From NCBI RefSeq assembly GCF_020786625.1, contig NZ_JAJGRC010000001.1:1240001-1304000 (forward strand): DNA of 64,000 nt. Reading direction: 5' to 3'. Below, piece by piece: positions 1 to 8,586 of this stretch (positions are counted from its first letter, which is position 1; the number at the start of each line of letters is the position of its first letter). Source of the stretch: Salinicoccus sp. RF5 (GTDB taxonomy: Bacteria > Bacillota > Bacilli > Staphylococcales > Salinicoccaceae). The translations under genes and the position numbers were made by a program. The notes beneath the pieces are model-generated. The model had not been told where the DNA came from. It worked only from the letters and a program-made list of their open reading frames with translations, and did no database searches.

Positions 1-1166
1 ACTTCATCCGAAATATATCCGACGTCCTCATCTGACAGGGCGACTGTCCCCTTCTCCGGCCGATGCAGTCCAAGCAGCATGTGTATGAAGGTGCTTTTCC
101 CGATGCCGGACGGTCCGGTGATGGCGACGAACCCCGTCTTCGGCAATGTCATATCGACATCTTCAAGCAGCATATCCTCACCATAGCCGAGCGAGATACC
201 CTCAAGTGCAACCGAATCGGAGGTGGCTCCGAATGTTCTGTAGTCCTCCCTGGCAGAGTCAGTGGCAAGCCATTCTTCGATGCGTTCCAGATGACCCTGC
301 GAGAGCTTACCATTATGGAACTCGATGCCGAGCACCTTCAGCGCATTATAGAATTCAGGCGCGAGCAGCAGGGTGAAGAATGCCGCGTAGAATGTGATGC
401 CATCGAATATGATGATCTGAAGTCCAACCTCCAGTGCAATCAGTCCGATGCCGAGTATCGTAATGAATTCGAGCATCAATGTAGACTGGAAGGCATATTT
501 CAGAATATGCATAGTCTCCCTGACATAGCTTTCGTTGTATTGTTTGAGTTTCCCGATCACTGTATCTTCAGCCCCGGTGTGCCTCACCGTATTCTTTCCC
601 CTGATGAGGTTGAGGAAAAGTGTGCCGAGTTCATCGAATTGCGCTGCCTGCGCCTCCGATTCATCCTTCGTCCGGAGACCCACCAGCACATAGTAGAGCG
701 GGACGAACGGTGCCGTAAACAGCATGATGAACGCTGCATTGCTGTGGATCATGAACATCGCAGCAATGATGACGGTAAGCTTGACCATCGTCTGGATGAC
801 AGTCGGGATGAAGACCTTCTCGAATGGCCGATATTTTTCGAGATGGACGAAGATTGCGTTGAGCATCGACTCAGAATGCTTCCGCGTCTGATCGTCTATA
901 GTGGAGACCACCCGGCCAGCAAGTGCTTCAATCCTTGAATTCGCCACACGTGCTCCGACAACTTTGTAGAGTGCAGACATAAGGGCATAGAGGAGGAAGA
1001 ACAGGGCCACCCACATCAGGCCGTGAACACCCGGGGCAGCGCCCTCCATTACGATATCCTCAAGCATCATGGACAGATGATGTCCAAACATGATGAGCGC
1101 TGCCACTCCGAGGGCGGACATGAGGGCATACAATATAAGGTATTTCTTTGGCATGTTCAGCTTCAT
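1..1166 (-). CDS. cydD: Thiol reductant ABC exporter subunit CydD (3' end outside window)
   Basis: This is an ABC transporter half with fused membrane and ATPase parts; about 388 codons are present and the C-terminus lies beyond the left edge. The membrane domain fills roughly residues 1-290 and carries the CydD-type motif 'LLAPEFYNALKVLGIEFH'. A Walker A motif (GPSGIGKST) follows near residue 350. CydD pairs with CydC to export cysteine or glutathione, which is needed to assemble cytochrome bd oxidase. The start ATG has an AAAGGAA ribosome site. cydC would be expected just outside the window, but that cannot be seen. The respiratory role fits the nitrate-respiration genes alongside. The match to CydD rather than a general multidrug exporter rests on the membrane-domain motif. 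Confidence 0.85.
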   Translation of the reverse strand, partial: MKLNMPKKYLILYALMSALGVAALIMFGHHLSMMLEDIVMEGAAPGVHGLMWVALFFLLYALMSALYKVVGARVANSRIEALAGRVVSTIDDQTRKHSESMLNAIFVHLEKYRPFEKVFIPTVIQTMVKLTVIIAAMFMIHSNAAFIMLFTAPFVPLYYVLVGLRTKDESEAQAAQFDELGTLFLNLIRGKNTVRHTGAEDTVIGKLKQYNESYVRETMHILKYAFQSTLMLEFITILGIGLIALEVGLQIIIFDGITFYAAFFTLLLAPEFYNALKVLGIEFHNGKLSQGHLERIEEWLATDSAREDYRTFGATSDSVALEGISLGYGEDMLLEDVDMTLPKTGFVAITGPSGIGKSTFIHMLLGLHRPEKGTVALSDEDVGYISDE

Positions 1167-1185
1167 ATTATTCCTTTCTGTCGAC

Positions 1186-1213
1186 AAAAAACGTGAAGGT
1201 ATACTCCACGTTT
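1186..1213 (-). terminator. Intrinsic terminator after moaA
   Basis: On the minus strand AAACGTG and CACGTTT form a stem around an 11-base loop and are followed by a run of six T. It ends the moeA-to-moaA transcript just upstream of cydD. Confidence 0.7.
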
Positions 1214-1215
1214 GA

Positions 1216-2238
1216 TCAGCCGCCTATATAGCTCATATTGATTTTATTCCTCTTGCGCCGGTTTTCCGCTGTAATCTCAGTCCGGAGATCCGAATACCGG
1301 TCATCGCGCTTGTTCCATACACCTGTCAGCACTTCAACCAGCTCATCGTCTGAAATGCCCTTCCGCATGATCTGCTTGATGTCGAAACCTTCCACAGCAA
1401 ACAGGCAGCCATAGAACTTGCCGTCGGATGATAGGCGCGCGCGTGTACATGTGGAACAGAAGCTTTCCGAAACACTTGTAATGAAGCCAAGATAGGATTC
1501 TGCATCTTTGTGGCGGTAGACTTTTGCCACTTCGCCATAGTAGGCGGGATTCAGGGGTTCTATATCGAACTCGTCCTCGAGCATCGCAAGAATTTCCTTC
1601 TTCGTAATCACCTTATCAAAGTTCCAGCCATTATCGTTGCCCACATCCATGAATTCTATAAACCTGAGCGTGACGGGCATCGTCTTGAAGAACCTTGCCA
1701 TAGGGAGTATCTCCTGTTCATTGAGGCCTTTCTGGACAACCATGTTGATCTTTATTTCAAAGCCGAGGGATATGGCATACTCGATCTGCTCGATGATCCT
1801 CGATGTACCGATGCCGCGGTCGTTGATCTGACCGAACAGTTCATCATCCATCGCATCAAGGCTGATGTTGAGCCTTCTCAGCCCCGCATCATACAGCTTC
1901 TTGCCATGCTTCTTGAGCAGCAGACCGTTTGTCGTCATTCCGATATCTTCGATGCCTTCTATTTGGTTGAGCCGGGCGATCAGCTCGTGCAGGTCTTTCC
2001 TCAACAGAGGTTCCCCCCCTGTGATTCGCAGCTTTTTGACACCGAGCGACGCATAGATTTTTGCGATGCGCTCCAATTCTTCAAATGAAAGGAGCTCGTC
2101 CTTCTTCATGAATTCGAAATCGTCCCCGAAAATCTCCTTCGGCATGCAGTAGCTGCACCTGAAGTTGCAACGGTCAGTCACTGATATCCTCAAATCGCGG
2201 ATCGGCCTGCCAAATTTATCTGTAATGCTTTCTACCAT
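1216..2238 (-). CDS. moaA: GTP 3',8-cyclase MoaA (radical SAM)
   Basis: MoaA starts molybdenum cofactor synthesis by converting GTP to 3',8-cyclo-GTP, which MoaC then turns into cyclic pyranopterin monophosphate. The 340-residue length is normal. The radical-SAM cluster motif CNFRCSYC gives ligands C24, C28 and C31, and a GGEP motif follows. A second cluster is bound by the C-terminal CSTC pair and the downstream cysteine in FYGC. The protein ends in the Gly-Gly tail needed for MoaA activity. It is the last gene of the minus-strand series moeA-mobB-moaE-moaD-mobA-moaA, 12 bases after mobA. Confidence 0.96.
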   Translation of the reverse strand: MVESITDKFGRPIRDLRISVTDRCNFRCSYCMPKEIFGDDFEFMKKDELLSFEELERIAKIYASLGVKKLRITGGEPLLRKDLHELIARLNQIEGIEDIGMTTNGLLLKKHGKKLYDAGLRRLNISLDAMDDELFGQINDRGIGTSRIIEQIEYAISLGFEIKINMVVQKGLNEQEILPMARFFKTMPVTLRFIEFMDVGNDNGWNFDKVITKKEILAMLEDEFDIEPLNPAYYGEVAKVYRHKDAESYLGFITSVSESFCSTCTRARLSSDGKFYGCLFAVEGFDIKQIMRKGISDDELVEVLTGVWNKRDDRYSDLRTEITAENRRKRNKINMSYIGG

Positions 2239-2250
2239 AGGTATTCCTCC

Positions 2251-2829
2251 TCAGTGAATGTCCGTCTTTCTGTTTATATTCATGAACGTTCCGTTATCGA
2301 TGTCATGAAGCGCTGCATCCACTTCGATCATTTCCTTCTTTTCAAATAAAGCACGCATGCTCCGCCGATTCTCTTCCAGCAGCTGTCTGATGGTTCTCGA
2401 CAAATCGCTGCCCTGGTACACTGCAATGAGCGGGTGGAGGCGCTCGCCTTCCTTCGTGACGATGAGCGCATCCTTATGCTCGACCGCCCGGTCATGCAGT
2501 ATCTGAAGCCAGGACGGCGCCACATAGGGGGCGTCACATGTTACGACGAGGAGCCTTTGCCCCGGAAAAGCTTCCGCCAATGCAAAGAGTCCCCCGAGGG
2601 GACCCTGACCCTGGAATTCAGGATGGTCCACAACCGTCTGATAGTCGTTGAAGTATGCTTTCAGACGCGCATTTGTACTGATCGCTATCCGGTCACACCT
2701 CCCGGACTCGACGAGGGAATCGAGAGCATGCCTGTACATCGGCCTGCCCTCCAGTTCGAAGAATGCCTTATCCTCCCCGAAACGCGTTGAGTTGCCTCCG
2801 GCCAACACGACGCCGATCGTCTCCGTCAT
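2251..2829 (-). CDS. mobA: Molybdenum cofactor guanylyltransferase MobA
   Basis: MobA attaches GMP to molybdopterin to make the bis-MGD cofactor used by nitrate reductase NarG. The N-terminal nucleotide-binding motif LAGGNSTRFGEDK is clear (residues about 9-21), and 192 residues is normal for Gram-positive MobA. The start overlaps the end of moaD by four bases (ATGA type), implying coupled translation. Its presence agrees with the large molybdo-bis-MGD enzyme encoded about 12 kb away. Confidence 0.95.
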   Translation of the reverse strand: MTETIGVVLAGGNSTRFGEDKAFFELEGRPMYRHALDSLVESGRCDRIAISTNARLKAYFNDYQTVVDHPEFQGQGPLGGLFALAEAFPGQRLLVVTCDAPYVAPSWLQILHDRAVEHKDALIVTKEGERLHPLIAVYQGSDLSRTIRQLLEENRRSMRALFEKKEMIEVDAALHDIDNGTFMNINRKTDIH

Positions 2830-3059
2830 CCGCCGCTCACTGGTGGAATCAGTGCAACCTCATCATCTTCATTTATGATCTGGTCATCCTTGACGAATGC
2901 CTCGTTGCAGGCCACCTGGAACACATCTCCTTCAAGTGATGGGAACTGCGTATATATCGCCTGCCTCAATTCGCCGGCCGTCATGGCGCCGGGGCCATCC
3001 AGTATGATGCGGCTTTCCCCGATCTTTTCCTTCAATCCTGCAAACAGCATTACCTTCAT
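2826..3059 (-). CDS. moaD: Molybdopterin synthase small subunit MoaD
   Basis: MoaD is the ubiquitin-like sulfur carrier of molybdopterin synthase. I place the start at the ATG at 3059 (MKVMLFAGLKEKIGES), giving 77 residues, the normal family size; a longer reading frame upstream has no family resemblance and runs into moaE. The protein ends in the required Gly-Gly (PPVSGG), which MoeB adenylates and which then carries the thiocarboxylate. It lies directly after moaE, its partner subunit, and overlaps mobA by four bases. Confidence 0.95.
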   Translation of the reverse strand: MKVMLFAGLKEKIGESRIILDGPGAMTAGELRQAIYTQFPSLEGDVFQVACNEAFVKDDQIINEDDEVALIPPVSGG

Positions 3060-3060
3060 A

Positions 3061-3504
3061 TCATTTCTCCTCCAAGCTTGGATGATACTGGCGCTGGTCG
3101 CCCATCCATTCTTCTCCGTCTTCCCATACTTCCTTCTTCCAGATGGGGACGATCTCCTTGATGCGCTCGATGGCATATTCATTGGCGCGGTAGCTATCTT
3201 TCCTGTGTGGAGCACTCGTCACGATGACGACCGCAATATCCGAAATTTCAAGCTTTCCGACACGGTGTGCAATCGTCGTCCGGACTCCCGGCCAACGTTC
3301 GCTGATCTCTTCCCCGATCTGGGCAAGCTTCTTCTCCGCCATCGGCTTGTAGGCCTCATATTCCAGGTGGACGGTCCGTGTTCCTTTCGTCCACTCCCTG
3401 ACATGACCGGTGAACATGCATACAGCGCCCTGCTTTTCATCTATTGTATATTCGTGATACCGATTGATGTCAATCGCCTCATCCACTACTTCAAACTGTT
3501 TCAT
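3061..3504 (-). CDS. moaE: Molybdopterin synthase large subunit MoaE
   Basis: MoaE is the catalytic subunit that inserts two sulfurs from MoaD into cyclic pyranopterin monophosphate. The start is set at the second of two adjacent ATGs, after a GGAG site, giving MKQFEVVDEAIDINRY and 147 residues. Family features include FTGHVRE near the N-terminus, the HRVG segment, and the lysine-rich PIWKKE motif near the C-terminus that contains the active-site lysine. The start overlaps the end of mobB by 14 bases. The adjacent upstream ATG at 3507 is equally possible. Confidence 0.94.
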   Translation of the reverse strand: MKQFEVVDEAIDINRYHEYTIDEKQGAVCMFTGHVREWTKGTRTVHLEYEAYKPMAEKKLAQIGEEISERWPGVRTTIAHRVGKLEISDIAVVIVTSAPHRKDSYRANEYAIERIKEIVPIWKKEVWEDGEEWMGDQRQYHPSLEEK

Positions 3505-3958
3505 CATCAGAACTCCATTCGTCAAACCATTGGATAATATTACCCTCATCATACCGCATATCAGCATGCTTTAAAACATTCCGGAGGCCTATTTTATCTA
3601 CATTTGTGTGACCATCCGTAAAAGAGTGGGTGAGTACGATTTTGGGGTATTCCTCCCGTTTGTAGCCTTCTATCAATAATACATCGACCTCCCCGGCAAG
3701 CTGCATCATCTGAGCCTCCAGGGACGGCTGTACATTTTCAGTCCGCACCGACATATTCGGCGTATTGAGTATTGTGAAATCTGCCCCTTTTTCAAGGAAG
3801 CTGCCTGTATCTGTACCTGCATCGATGACACCTTTATCCAGATGGTGGTGCTTGATGACTGCTACCCGCCTGCCTTTTGATTTCAGCAACGCCACCATAC
3901 GCTGGATCAGGGTCGTCTTGCCTGTATTCTTGAATCCGACGACTTGCAGAACCTTCAT
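3491..3958 (-). CDS. mobB: Molybdopterin-guanine dinucleotide biosynthesis adaptor MobB
   Basis: MobB is a small GTP-binding protein that assists MobA in forming the guanine dinucleotide cofactor. The N-terminal P-loop GFKNTGKTT (residues about 8-16) and a following IKHHH segment are typical. It has 155 residues, and its start overlaps moeA by four bases. It is less essential than the other genes of this pathway but is regularly found between moeA and moaE in staphylococci. Confidence 0.92.
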   Translation of the reverse strand: MKVLQVVGFKNTGKTTLIQRMVALLKSKGRRVAVIKHHHLDKGVIDAGTDTGSFLEKGADFTILNTPNMSVRTENVQPSLEAQMMQLAGEVDVLLIEGYKREEYPKIVLTHSFTDGHTNVDKIGLRNVLKHADMRYDEGNIIQWFDEWSSDDETV

Positions 3959-5211
3959 AGGTCGAATTGCGAGGTGCCGGTCGTCATGTCGGTCATCATG
4001 ACTTTGACACCGTCCCCTTTTTCATAGCCTCTCGTTCCCCCGGGCAGGACGATGATGCCGTTGCTTCTGGCAATTGATGTAACCGCATTCGATTTGTTGA
4101 AGCCGGCTGGTCTGGCATATACCCGGCCGTCACGGTAGTCGATCTCAGCCCGGACGAAACGGGTGAAGGGATTCGCCTTTTTGAAGTCTCCATCAAGAAC
4201 CGCATCAAGAATCGGTGCATGGATGCGGTCGTGTCCCATCATCTTGAGGAGAGCCGGTCTCACGAAGAGTTCGAAACCGGTATAGCAGGCCGAAGGATTC
4301 CCGCTCAGACCAAAAAGCGGAGTGTCATCGAGCATGCTCACCGTCGTAACACTGCCCGGCCGCATACCGACCTTATTGAACAGCTCTACAGCACCCAGTG
4401 CTTCGTAAAGCTTCGGAAGATGATCATAATCGCCGACGGAGACACCGCCAGTCGTGATGATCGCATCCACTACCTGAAGCATCTCGCGCACCCTTCCAAG
4501 GAGTGCATCAAAATCATCCGCCTCCAGTGCATACATGCGTCCATCGATATTCATCCGTTTCAGTTGGCTCAAGATCATCGGCCCGTTGGAATTCCTTATC
4601 TTTCCGGGCTCAAGCGGTGCATCGATATCCACCAGTTCACTGCCGGTCGCAAGTATCCCGACGATCGGCTGACGGTATACCTTCACATGCTTGTAGCCGA
4701 ATGTTGCCAATGTTGCCACAGCGCCTGGATTGATGAAGGTGCCCTCGGGCACTATCGTTTCGCCCTCCCTGCATTCCTCGCCCCGGATGGCGATATTCTC
4801 CCCAACCTCGAACGATTTCCTTACAGTAAATGTATTTCCCGCCTGCCGTGTCTGCTCAAACATGACGACTGCATCGGCACTCTCTGGGACCGGCGCACCC
4901 GTCATGATGCGGAAGGCTTCATTCTGCTTCAATTCGTAGTCGCTTGTCGAACCGGCCGGAACCTCGGCAACGACTTCAAATTCGACCCTGCTTTCCCCGG
5001 ACGCCCCCGAAGTGTCTGCTGCGCGGATTGCAAAACCATCCATCGCAGATTTATCGAACAGCGGCACATCCATGGTCGCCTTCAAATCTTCACCAAGGAT
5101 ACGGCCATAACTCTCTGTATGGGAAACCGTTTCGACAGACAGTGGCTTTATGCGTTCCACGACCCGCTCCACTGCTTCTGTCACTGGGATGGGTGTACGA
5201 TTCAAATTCAT
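3955..5211 (-). CDS. moeA: Molybdopterin molybdenumtransferase MoeA
   Basis: MoeA inserts molybdate into adenylated molybdopterin. The 418 residues cover the whole family: [15 protein letters not shown] near residue 50, the MPT-binding [11 protein letters not shown] around residue 255, and the [10 protein letters not shown] motif near residue 305. It is the first gene of the minus-strand cofactor series and diverges from moaC, with only 62 bases between the two start codons, so both promoters must sit in this short gap. Confidence 0.95.
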   Translation of the reverse strand: MNLNRTPIPVTEAVERVVERIKPLSVETVSHTESYGRILGEDLKATMDVPLFDKSAMDGFAIRAADTSGASGESRVEFEVVAEVPAGSTSDYELKQNEAFRIMTGAPVPESADAVVMFEQTRQAGNTFTVRKSFEVGENIAIRGEECREGETIVPEGTFINPGAVATLATFGYKHVKVYRQPIVGILATGSELVDIDAPLEPGKIRNSNGPMILSQLKRMNIDGRMYALEADDFDALLGRVREMLQVVDAIITTGGVSVGDYDHLPKLYEALGAVELFNKVGMRPGSVTTVSMLDDTPLFGLSGNPSACYTGFELFVRPALLKMMGHDRIHAPILDAVLDGDFKKANPFTRFVRAEIDYRDGRVYARPAGFNKSNAVTSIARSNGIIVLPGGTRGYEKGDGVKVMMTDMTTGTSQFDL

Positions 5212-5273
5212 ATCATCACTACTTTCGTCTTGTAGATTCTGTTATACTCATTGTACTAGAAAGGAAGATTCAA

Positions 5274-5756
5274 ATGTCGGAATTCACTCATTTCAACCCG
5301 GAGGGCAGAGCACGCATGGTCGATGTATCAGATAAGGAAGTGACGACCCGTACAGCCGCCGCCAGAAGCATCCTCGGCGTAACCGGGGAAATCCATCAGG
5401 CGATTACCGGCGGTAAGGTCAAAAAGGGGGACGTCCTGTCCGTGGCGCAGGTTGCAGGCATCATGGCAGCGAAGAACACTCATCAGATCATCCCGATGTG
5501 CCACCCCCTTCCCCTTTCCGGCGTCGATATATCGTTCCATTGGGACCTTGAGGACGGATACTTCCTCCATATCGAGGCGACGGTCAAAACGACCGGCCGG
5601 ACAGGTGTGGAGATGGAAGCGTTGACCGCAGCCAGTGCCGCCGCGCTCACCATCTATGATATGTGCAAAGCCATCGACAAAGGTATGGTCATATATGAGA
5701 CGGCGCTCCTGTCAAAAACCGGAGGAAAGTCCGGAGACTACCATATCAACAAATAA
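5274..5756 (+). CDS. moaC: Cyclic pyranopterin monophosphate synthase MoaC
   Basis: MoaC acts after MoaA to form cyclic pyranopterin monophosphate. The start at 5274 ([19 protein letters not shown]) has a GAAAGGAAG ribosome site and gives 160 residues, the family size; the longer open frame upstream runs through the antisense of moeA and is not coding. Family motifs [11 protein letters not shown] and the [10 protein letters not shown] segment are intact. It is transcribed alone and ends in a terminator shared with moaB. Confidence 0.95.
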   Translation: MSEFTHFNPEGRARMVDVSDKEVTTRTAAARSILGVTGEIHQAITGGKVKKGDVLSVAQVAGIMAAKNTHQIIPMCHPLPLSGVDISFHWDLEDGYFLHIEATVKTTGRTGVEMEALTAASAAALTIYDMCKAIDKGMVIYETALLSKTGGKSGDYHINK

Positions 5757-5783
5757 GGCGTGCCCGCCGGGCACGCCTTATTT
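5751..5783. terminator. Bidirectional terminator between moaC and moaB
   Basis: A near-perfect hairpin with arms AAATAAGGCGTGCCC and GGGCACGCCTTATTT encloses a three-base loop. It serves convergent moaC and moaB. Both genes' TAA stop codons lie inside the stem, so the terminator occupies no extra DNA. Confidence 0.85.
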
Positions 5784-6278
5784 GTTGAGTTCATGTACAA
5801 AGTGGTTCAGCTCAGGCACGATCAGCCGCTCCATGCCAAGCGTCACCGCTCCTGTGGAGCCCGGCAGTGCAAAGATGACGGTACGCCCCATCGTCCCCGC
5901 CACAGCCCGTGATAGGATGCTCCGTGACCCGATATCTTCAGTGAAGCTCAACATCCTGAAGATCTCACCAAATCCTTCGATTTCCTTGTCGAACAACGGA
6001 CGCAGTGCCTCGATCGTCACGTCTCGGCGGGCGATGCCCGTGCCCCCGGTCGTAATGACGGCATCCAGTCCACTCTCGACCATCTGCCCGATGGCTTCTC
6101 TAATTTCGTGGGCGTCGTCCTTTACAATCATGTAGTCGCCCTCACCGATGACGGTATTCAGCGCCTCCAAGTGCTGAATGACCTTCATTCCACCCTTGTC
6201 AGTATCCTTCGTCCGCGTATCACTGATGGTGATGACGCCCACTTTGATGTCCCGATCGATTCTGCCGATGATGCTCAT
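5778..6278 (-). CDS. moaB: Molybdenum cofactor biosynthesis protein MoaB (MogA-like adenylyltransferase)
   Basis: MoaB of this type adenylates molybdopterin before MoeA inserts molybdenum. The ATG at 6278 is preceded by AGGAGG at six bases, giving 166 residues; upstream in-frame codons lack such a site. Motifs include VGVITISDTR near residue 12 and the MPT-binding TTGGTGIARRD near residue 80. The start lies 10 bases after the end of moeB, so it is probably the last gene of a narT-moeB-moaB transcript. Confidence 0.93.
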   Translation of the reverse strand: MSIIGRIDRDIKVGVITISDTRTKDTDKGGMKVIQHLEALNTVIGEGDYMIVKDDAHEIREAIGQMVESGLDAVITTGGTGIARRDVTIEALRPLFDKEIEGFGEIFRMLSFTEDIGSRSILSRAVAGTMGRTVIFALPGSTGAVTLGMERLIVPELNHFVHELNK

Positions 6279-6288
6279 AGATATCCTC

Positions 6289-7287
6289 CTAGCCAAACAG
6301 TTGGTTGACGAGCGTTTTCGCCTTGTTCATTTCATCCAGTCCATGAATCAAGAGACGCCCATTCCTGAAACATACGAAACGGTAACCGTCATAATGGAAC
6401 TCCTGGAAATACGGGGTCCGGTTCACCTTCGTGCCAAGATGGCCTACCGCATGCTCCACCGCCGCTTCGGTGATCCGGTCATCCATCACCTGGACCGTAT
6501 CCCTCCCGCACAGGCGCATCGCCACATCAGCCTTCATATCGAGCGCCGGGTAGGTCGGGGCTTCCCCGCATGTATCACAATGTGCCTCCTTCATACCGTC
6601 GATGCGGTATTTCATATGATCCATATCCCATACATTCCCGATACGCATGTAGAATGGCGCTTCGTACTGTTCCGTCAATATCTTCAGCGCTGTGGTGACC
6701 TGTTCGGCCACTGCCATCTGGACAGCCGGCGCGATGATGCCGGCTGTATCGCATGTCAATGTGGTCGTTGGCAGCACCGGCACGAGGCAGCGGTAGCAGG
6801 GCGTCGCCGGGACGAAACCGCAGCTGCTGTAGGATGCTTCGACACAAGCCGCATACACCCATGGTTTGCCGTACTTATAGGCCACATCATTGATCAGGAG
6901 GCGTGTATCGAAATTATCTGTACCATCCAAAAGCAGATCCGCTTCCTCTACGAGACTTTCGAGCAACGGCCCGTCACAATGTGCGATGTGGGCGTCGATT
7001 TCGAGATCCGGACGTATTTCCAACAGCCGTTCCCTGGCTGCTATCACTTTCGGTTTCTTCTCGTCCGCATCCTTTTCGGTATAGAGCGTCTGGCGCTGCA
7101 GATTGGAATACTCCACATAATCACGGTCGATCAGGATGAGCTTCCCTATCCCGGCACGTGCCAGCAATTCACTCGAAAGAGAACCAAGCGCCCCGGCCCC
7201 GACGATGAGTACCGTACGGGACGCGATGAGGCGCTGTCCTTCCACTCCTATTTTATTGTATAGCATCTGTCTCGAATAGCGTTCCAT
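6289..7287 (-). CDS. moeB: Molybdopterin synthase adenylyltransferase MoeB (ThiF family)
   Basis: MoeB adenylates the C-terminal glycine of MoaD so that sulfur can be attached. It shows the family start MERYSRQ, the ATP-binding GAGALGS motif (near residue 35), the DGTDNFDTR segment, and two CxxC pairs (CYRC and CDTC) that bind structural zinc. I chose the ATG at 7287 because it gives the usual N-terminus and 332 residues; an ATG 24 bases upstream inside narT is possible, and neither has a strong ribosome site. The C-terminal third, after CDTCGEA, resembles a degenerate rhodanese-like extension only weakly. Confidence 0.9.
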   Translation of the reverse strand: MERYSRQMLYNKIGVEGQRLIASRTVLIVGAGALGSLSSELLARAGIGKLILIDRDYVEYSNLQRQTLYTEKDADEKKPKVIAARERLLEIRPDLEIDAHIAHCDGPLLESLVEEADLLLDGTDNFDTRLLINDVAYKYGKPWVYAACVEASYSSCGFVPATPCYRCLVPVLPTTTLTCDTAGIIAPAVQMAVAEQVTTALKILTEQYEAPFYMRIGNVWDMDHMKYRIDGMKEAHCDTCGEAPTYPALDMKADVAMRLCGRDTVQVMDDRITEAAVEHAVGHLGTKVNRTPYFQEFHYDGYRFVCFRNGRLLIHGLDEMNKAKTLVNQLFG

Positions 7288-7297
7288 ATTATCACTC

Positions 7298-8476
7298 TCA
7301 TGCCAGTTCATTTTTCTTAAGATTACTATTCATGTAGAACATTGTAAACAGGGCGATGATACAGAATACGGCCAGGAGTATGAACCCGAGGGCATAGCTC
7401 CCTGTTAAATTGTGCGTCTGGTCGATGACTATCGGCGGGAAGAAGCCGCCAAGTCCGCCCATCATGGCAACAAATCCGTTGCTGATGCCCGCCTGTTTGG
7501 AGAAGTATGTCGGAACGAATTTGAATACGAGACCGTTCCCGATTCCTGCACATACTGCAGCCAGCAGGCTGCCCACTGTAAACAGGAAGATGAAGTTGTA
7601 CGTGAAGGCCAGAAGCAGCCCGGAAATTGCCAGTCCAACAAAAGTGATGATCAGGGCATGCAGTGCATTGAACTTGTCGCCGATCATCCCTCCCACCGGC
7701 CTGAGCAGTGTCGCTATAATGATGAATACCGCTGTCCTGACACCTGCATCAAGCGTAGTCAGGCCAAACAGTTCCTCATTTGTAAGGAAGCCCGGCAGGA
7801 AGAGGCCGAACGCGACAAATGCACCAAATGTGATGAAGTACCACAGGTTGAAGAAGTAGAACTTGTAGTCCCTGATGACTTCCTTGAACTGTTTCGCAAG
7901 CGGAAGGTTCACCTTCTTCTCCTGCTTGTCTCCAAATATGAACTGCAGGATGGCGAAAAGTGCAAGTACTACAAGATAGGTCTGCACTGCTGCCTGCCAG
8001 CCGCCGAAGGCGAGTGCCAGTGCAGGTGCGCCGAAGCTCGTCACCGCAGTACCGATGTTGCCCATTCCATATACACCGTTTACGAAACCATGCTTCTCTT
8101 TTGGATAGTATTTAGGAAGACTTGTAACACCAATACTGAATGTTGCACCACCGATGCCGAGGAATACGGCTGCGATCATAAGATCCATTACGGTGCTTGC
8201 AATGCTTAGATAGAATACGGGAATCAGCAGGAATATGAAACTGAATAGAAATACTGTGCGCGCGCCTGTCTTATTCGCGAATATGCCGAAAGGTATGCGC
8301 AATACGGAGCCCAGTATTACCGGCAGCGCAACGATGAGCGCCTGCTGTTCTGCAGCTTCCGGTATATCCTTTACAATTTCGGGGAATAGCGGCGCCAGCA
8401 GTGTCCATACCATGAATCCAGCGAGCAGGCTGAATGTATGGAGGATAAGCTGTTTTTTACCCATTTTTTCATTCAT
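7298..8476 (-). CDS. narT: Nitrate/nitrite transporter NarT (NarK family MFS)
   Basis: This 12-segment major facilitator protein (392 residues) imports nitrate and/or exports nitrite. The nitrate signature region appears as GFVNGVYGMGNIGTA near residue 125, and FVAMMGGLGGFFPP near residue 345 is the second glycine-rich NarK motif. The ATG at 8476 is used because GTGAGG lies nine bases upstream. It is followed closely by moeB and moaB. Upstream lie an NreC box and -10 element with the same geometry as at narG, so NreBC control is very likely. Confidence 0.93.
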   Translation of the reverse strand: MNEKMGKKQLILHTFSLLAGFMVWTLLAPLFPEIVKDIPEAAEQQALIVALPVILGSVLRIPFGIFANKTGARTVFLFSFIFLLIPVFYLSIASTVMDLMIAAVFLGIGGATFSIGVTSLPKYYPKEKHGFVNGVYGMGNIGTAVTSFGAPALALAFGGWQAAVQTYLVVLALFAILQFIFGDKQEKKVNLPLAKQFKEVIRDYKFYFFNLWYFITFGAFVAFGLFLPGFLTNEELFGLTTLDAGVRTAVFIIIATLLRPVGGMIGDKFNALHALIITFVGLAISGLLLAFTYNFIFLFTVGSLLAAVCAGIGNGLVFKFVPTYFSKQAGISNGFVAMMGGLGGFFPPIVIDQTHNLTGSYALGFILLAVFCIIALFTMFYMNSNLKKNELA

Positions 8477-8501
8477 ACGGACTAACCTCACTTACTTTAG
8501 A

Positions 8502-8519
8502 TTGTGATTTATTATACAA
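8502..8519. promoter_or_regulatory. Possible Rex (NADH-responsive repressor) site over the narT transcription start
   Basis: TTGTGATTTATTATACAA resembles the Rex consensus TTGTGA-N6-TCACAA with two mismatches in the right half. It lies just downstream of the narT -10 element, a position suited to repression. No equivalent is seen at narG. The AT-rich setting makes a chance match possible. Confidence 0.35.
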
Positions 8520-8523
8520 ATTT

Positions 8524-8567
8524 ATTATATAATCTGTTGGCAATCTCTGTAAGAAGGGAAAACCCTA
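8524..8567 (-). promoter_or_regulatory. narT promoter with NreC box
   Basis: On the plus strand AAGGG-AAAA-CCCTA at 8554-8567 differs at one base from the NreC consensus TAGGG-N4-CCCTA reported for Staphylococcus carnosus. Exactly 24 bases separate it from the -10 hexamer TATAAT (8529-8524 on the minus strand). The -35 region is poor, as expected for an activator-dependent promoter. From the box to the start codon is 78 bases, the same as at narG. Confidence 0.8.
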
Positions 8568-8586
8568 CATTTGGGCAGCGGGGCCC

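Noticed and set aside
63-938. 291-codon open frame on the plus strand
   Set aside because: It lies wholly antisense to cydD, has no ribosome site, and its translation is rich in Cys, His and Arg without any domain; it is a shadow of the real frame.
4219-5235. 338-codon plus-strand frame
   Set aside because: Antisense to moeA with no ribosome site or family features.
6178-7263. 361-codon plus-strand frame
   Set aside because: Antisense to moeB and moaB; these have clear motifs and ribosome sites.
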